Assembly (NCBI GenBank): GCA_900317065.1
Contig: ONFK01000009.1
Span: 1 to 17,758, forward strand
Origin: an uncultured Bacteroidales bacterium
GTDB lineage: Bacteria > Bacteroidota > Bacteroidia > Bacteroidales > UBA932
DNA: 17,758 bases
Direction of reading: 5' to 3'
Every line of letters starts with the position of its first letter. Within the stretch, counting starts at the first letter, position 1. The translations under genes and the position numbers were made by a program. Shown here piece by piece: positions 15,466-17,758 of the stretch. The notes under the pieces are model-generated. The model was not told the DNA's origin, ran no database searches, and saw only the letters and a list, made by a program, of their open reading frames with translations.

Positions 15466-15955
15466 CTATTCTTTCACAAAGAACTTCCAGTGGAAGATCA
15501 GCAGATAGAACGCTCCTACCGTCACGCAGGAATCCGCGAAATTGAAAACAGGACTGAAGAATATCACTTCTCCCGCGGCATTATGTATCAGCGGGAAATA
15601 GAACATGTCCACCACCTTGCCGAACATGAAGGGAGCGTAGTCCCAGATCAGGCCGTAGAACAGGCAGTCGACGATGTTGCCCAATGCTCCTGCGGTGATC
15701 AAGGTAAGTCCCACCAGGACTCCCGAAAAGGATGATGCGGAAGAGTGAGAGCAGGAACTTGCCCACCGAGCCGCCGAATTTCATGCCGAAGGCCATGCCT
15801 TCGTTCTCGACGAAACACAGACGGAACCAGTTCCCTATCACAGGTATCTGTTCTCCGAGCGACATGTTGGTCTTGACCAGGTATTTGATTACCTGATCGA
15901 CAACAACCAACAATACACCCAGCACCAGCAGCCTGGTGCCTCTGGAAATTTTCAT
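15466..15955 (-). pseudogene. lspA: Signal peptidase II, broken by frameshift with apparent internal deletion
   Basis: The first frame, from ATG 15955, gives MKISRGTRLLVLGVLLVVVD and the LspA motif VENEGMAFGM, then a helix ending FRII at about 15731. The second frame supplies SGVLVGLTLITAGALGNIVD and FNFADSCVTVG to the stop at 15466, including both catalytic aspartates (GNIVD and FADS). The span is 490 bp, which is 3n+1, so the frames do not join. Comparison with the usual layout of Bacteroidales LspA suggests that about 15-17 residues of a membrane helix plus its loop are also missing at the junction (about 15715-15735). LspA cleaves lipoprotein signal peptides in the inner membrane and is normally needed for growth in Gram-negatives. 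The gene is last in the ileS-dksA-lspA operon, 3 bp after the dksA-like stop. Either a real mutation with another copy elsewhere, or an assembly or consensus error. Confidence 0.82.
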
Positions 15956-15958
15956 AAA

Positions 15959-16360
15959 CTAGTTCTTTCCTTGCTTGGCAAGCATCTCCTTGGCCTCGAC
16001 TGTCAGGGTTGCGTGAGGCACCAGACGGAGTCTCTCCTTGGGGATGAGTTTGCCAGTTACACGGCAAATGCCGTAAGTTTTGTTTTCGATGCGCACGAGG
16101 GCGGCCTCAAGATTCTTGATGAACTTGTACTGGCGCTGAGCCAGCTGGCTGGCCTCCTCTTTGGTAAGCTGGTTGGCTCCGTCATCCTCTACTGTGCGGA
16201 AAGAGGGTGAAGTATCCTCTATGTCGTTGTTGCCGCCGTGCATCACGACGCCGCGAAGAGTGTTGTACTCGGCCCTGGCTTTTTCCAGCATGCCTTCGAT
16301 GATCTGTTTGAACTCGGCGAGTTCCTCATCGGAATAACGTGTTTTAACCTGTTCTGCCAT
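15959..16360 (-). CDS. DksA/TraR family protein with degenerate zinc finger
   Basis: 133 residues. The protein starts with a coiled-coil-type helical stretch (YSDEELAEFKQIIEGMLEKA, then a second helix around 65-90). The DksA-like end is YGICRVTGKLIPKERLRLVP followed by HATLTVEAKEMLA. Only one of the zinc-finger cysteines (C99) is left and the CxxC partner is Thr102, which is usual for the Bacteroidota members as I know them. It likely binds RNA polymerase through the secondary channel and modulates rRNA/amino-acid promoters in the cytoplasm, as DksA does, but this is a family inference. It starts 9 bp after the ileS stop and ends 3 bp before lspA, a conserved-looking ileS-dksA-lspA arrangement. 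Confidence 0.88.
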   Translation of the reverse strand: MAEQVKTRYSDEELAEFKQIIEGMLEKARAEYNTLRGVVMHGGNNDIEDTSPSFRTVEDDGANQLTKEEASQLAQRQYKFIKNLEAALVRIENKTYGICRVTGKLIPKERLRLVPHATLTVEAKEMLAKQGKN

Positions 16361-16369
16361 AGCTTAACT

Positions 16370-17758
16370 TTATTTACGGTTAACTTTTATCTTAATTGTT
16401 CCATCATTCCATTCAACCTCAGTCCCCTCGCCTTCGGCGGAAAGTTCCACCGACAGTGCGAGCGTCTGGGAGGCAATGTAATCCTTGTAATCCGCGAGCG
16501 ACGCCTCGATTTCCTTATAATCTTCGCCGTCTGCGACGATCAGCACGTCGACCTTGTCGGTGACGTCGAATCCGTTGTCCTTGCGCAGATTCTGGATACG
16601 GTTTATGAGCTCGCGGGCGGTACCTTCACGCAGAAGGGCGTCGCTGAGCTGGATGTCGAGCGCGATGGTGAGCTGTCCCTCGCTTGCGACGAGCCATCCC
16701 GGCATATCTTCCGAGCTGATCTCGTAGTCTTCCGGCACCAGAGCCACGGGACCTGAAGCCAGGTCGAGAGTATAGTCTCCGGCTGCCTGTATCGCGGAAA
16801 TAGTCTGCTGGTCGAGTTTTGCGAATGCAGCCGCGATCTCTTTCATCTGCGCACCGTACTTCTTGCCGAGCACGCGGAAGTTGGGCTTGATCTTCTTGGT
16901 GATCACTCCGGTAGTATCTGCGAGGAACTCCGCCTCCTTCACGTTCACCTCGGTAAGAATCAGGTTCTTCACCTGCTCCAACTGAGCGCGGACAGAATCG
17001 GAAATCACCGGTATCAGCATCTTGGCAAGGGGCTGACGCACTTTGATGTTCACCTTGCGGCGCAGGGCCAACACCATGGAGGTAGCCTTCTGCGCGAGTT
17101 CCATCCTTTCTTCGAGGTCTTTGTCGATCAGGCTCTCATCGGCTTCGGGCATGCGCTCGAAGTGTACGCACTCCGACTCGGGAACGAGGTCGCGCCAGAG
17201 CTCGTCGCTGTAGAAAGGCGCGATGGGGGCGCTCAGCAGTGCGACCGTCTTGAGAACGCTGTAGAGGGTTTCGTATGCGGCCTGCTTGTCGGGAGTGAGT
17301 CCGCCGCCCCAGAAGCGTTTGCGGTTCAGGCGGACGTACCAGTTGGAGAGGTGGTCGCAGACGAAGGTCTGGATGAGGCGGCCTGCCAGGGTGACGTCGT
17401 AGTCTTCGTAGGCGGCGCGCACGTCGCGTATGAGGCTGTTCTGCAGCGAGATGATCCATCGGTCGATCTCGGTCAATCCCTCCGCGACGGGCAAAGGGCA
17501 GGTCCGTGTCCCACAAGGGGAGCCCGGTACCTGCATTGCCCGTCCGCCAGGCTGCCAGCCGTCGACGTTGGCATAAAGCGCGAAGAAAGAGTAGGTGTTG
17601 TAGAGAGTGCCGAAGAACTTGCGGCGGATCTCGTCAACACCGGCCTCGTCGAAACGCAGGTTGTCCCAAGGCTGGGCATTCGTAAGCATATACCAGCGGA
17701 GAGCGTCGGCGCCGTACTTGTCGAGTTCCTGGAAAGGATCCACGGCATTGCCGAGGCG
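16370..17758 (-). CDS. ileS: Isoleucyl-tRNA synthetase, C-terminal part (5' end outside window)
   Basis: 463 codons are visible, open to the right edge. The edge reads RLGNAVDPFQELDKYGADALRWYM, which lies just after the KMSKS signature loop of class I IleS, so HIGH and the editing domain are outside the window. The anticodon-binding domain follows (EIDRWIISLQNSLIRDVRAA, LNRKRFWGG, SAPIAPFYSDELWRDL), then the C-terminal extension typical of the bacterial/eukaryotic-type Bacteroidota enzyme (ALRRKVNIKVRQPLAKMLIP, ALREGTARELINRIQ-like ALLREGTARELINRIQNLRK). It charges tRNA-Ile in the cytoplasm. A stretch of about 20 residues between NVDGW and PLPVAEG looks unlike the family (see findings). A GTG at 17743 is only an internal Val codon, not a start. 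Confidence 0.95.
   Translation of the reverse strand, partial: RLGNAVDPFQELDKYGADALRWYMLTNAQPWDNLRFDEAGVDEIRRKFFGTLYNTYSFFALYANVDGWQPGGRAMQVPGSPCGTRTCPLPVAEGLTEIDRWIISLQNSLIRDVRAAYEDYDVTLAGRLIQTFVCDHLSNWYVRLNRKRFWGGGLTPDKQAAYETLYSVLKTVALLSAPIAPFYSDELWRDLVPESECVHFERMPEADESLIDKDLEERMELAQKATSMVLALRRKVNIKVRQPLAKMLIPVISDSVRAQLEQVKNLILTEVNVKEAEFLADTTGVITKKIKPNFRVLGKKYGAQMKEIAAAFAKLDQQTISAIQAAGDYTLDLASGPVALVPEDYEISSEDMPGWLVASEGQLTIALDIQLSDALLREGTARELINRIQNLRKDNGFDVTDKVDVLIVADGEDYKEIEASLADYKDYIASQTLALSVELSAEGEGTEVEWNDGTIKIKVNRK

Noticed and set aside
15700..15760. Programmed ribosomal frameshift in lspA
   Set aside because: No slippery heptamer stands out, and residues are missing as well as the frame being shifted, so frameshifting would not give a normal protein.
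1..17758. CRISPR array, rRNA, or transposase
   Set aside because: I found no regularly spaced repeats, no rRNA sequence and no transposase or integrase motifs in any frame.

Overview
The window looks like a piece of a Bacteroidales genome, probably an uncultured gut or rumen lineage. The evidence is: Bacteroidota-type promoters (a TTG-like -33 element, 19-20 bp, then TAnnTTTG) before several genes; many SPII lipoproteins; fimbrillin-like and FISUMP-like surface proteins; GH92, GH78 and GH2 enzymes; and a DksA-like protein with a degenerate zinc finger beside ileS and lspA. GC content looks moderate on the left and clearly higher from about 12.5 kb onward (judged by eye). Genus is not determinable from what I can see.

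Left part (1-2594, minus strand): the N-terminal 200 codons of an AAA_14/DUF4143-type ATPase with its own promoter, then a terminator, then a two-gene surface unit. That unit is a 52-residue peptide (missed by length-filtered ORF calling) followed 12 bp later by a 549-residue lipoprotein with a fimbrillin-like N-terminal half and a FISUMP-like C-terminal half.

Glycan part (2706-11310): two plus-strand lipoprotein glycosidases overlap by 8 bp, a GH2 exo-beta-glucosaminidase/beta-mannosidase-type enzyme with a discoidin-like front end and a GH92 alpha-mannosidase-type enzyme. They meet, tail to tail with a 38 bp overlap, a minus-strand pair made of a secreted EEP-superfamily hydrolase and a GH78 alpha-L-rhamnosidase. 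GH92 is cut short at its C-terminus exactly where the GH78 gene ends, so this looks like a rearrangement boundary. No SusC/SusD pair, regulator or sulfatase lies in the window. Together the enzymes would trim mannose-, hexosamine- or rhamnose-bearing glycans from the non-reducing end at the cell surface or in the periplasm.

Middle (11376-11650): a tRNA-Ser(UGA) on the minus strand with an intrinsic terminator, a tandem 12-bp repeat on its far side, and several small hairpins on the other. The tRNA separates two divergent, distantly related EEP-family genes.

Right part (11648-17758): a plus-strand run of EEP lipoprotein, a 743-residue EF-hand protein with three C-terminal membrane helices (the most interesting uncharacterised protein here), and a small outer-membrane beta-barrel protein. 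A strong bidirectional terminator separates it from a minus-strand ileS - dksA-like - lspA operon. lspA is broken by a frameshift plus an apparent loss of about 50 bp, which removes both catalytic aspartates from the frame of the start codon. That is notable because at least four genes in this window encode lipoproteins that need LspA. Whether the lesion is biological or an assembly error cannot be settled here.
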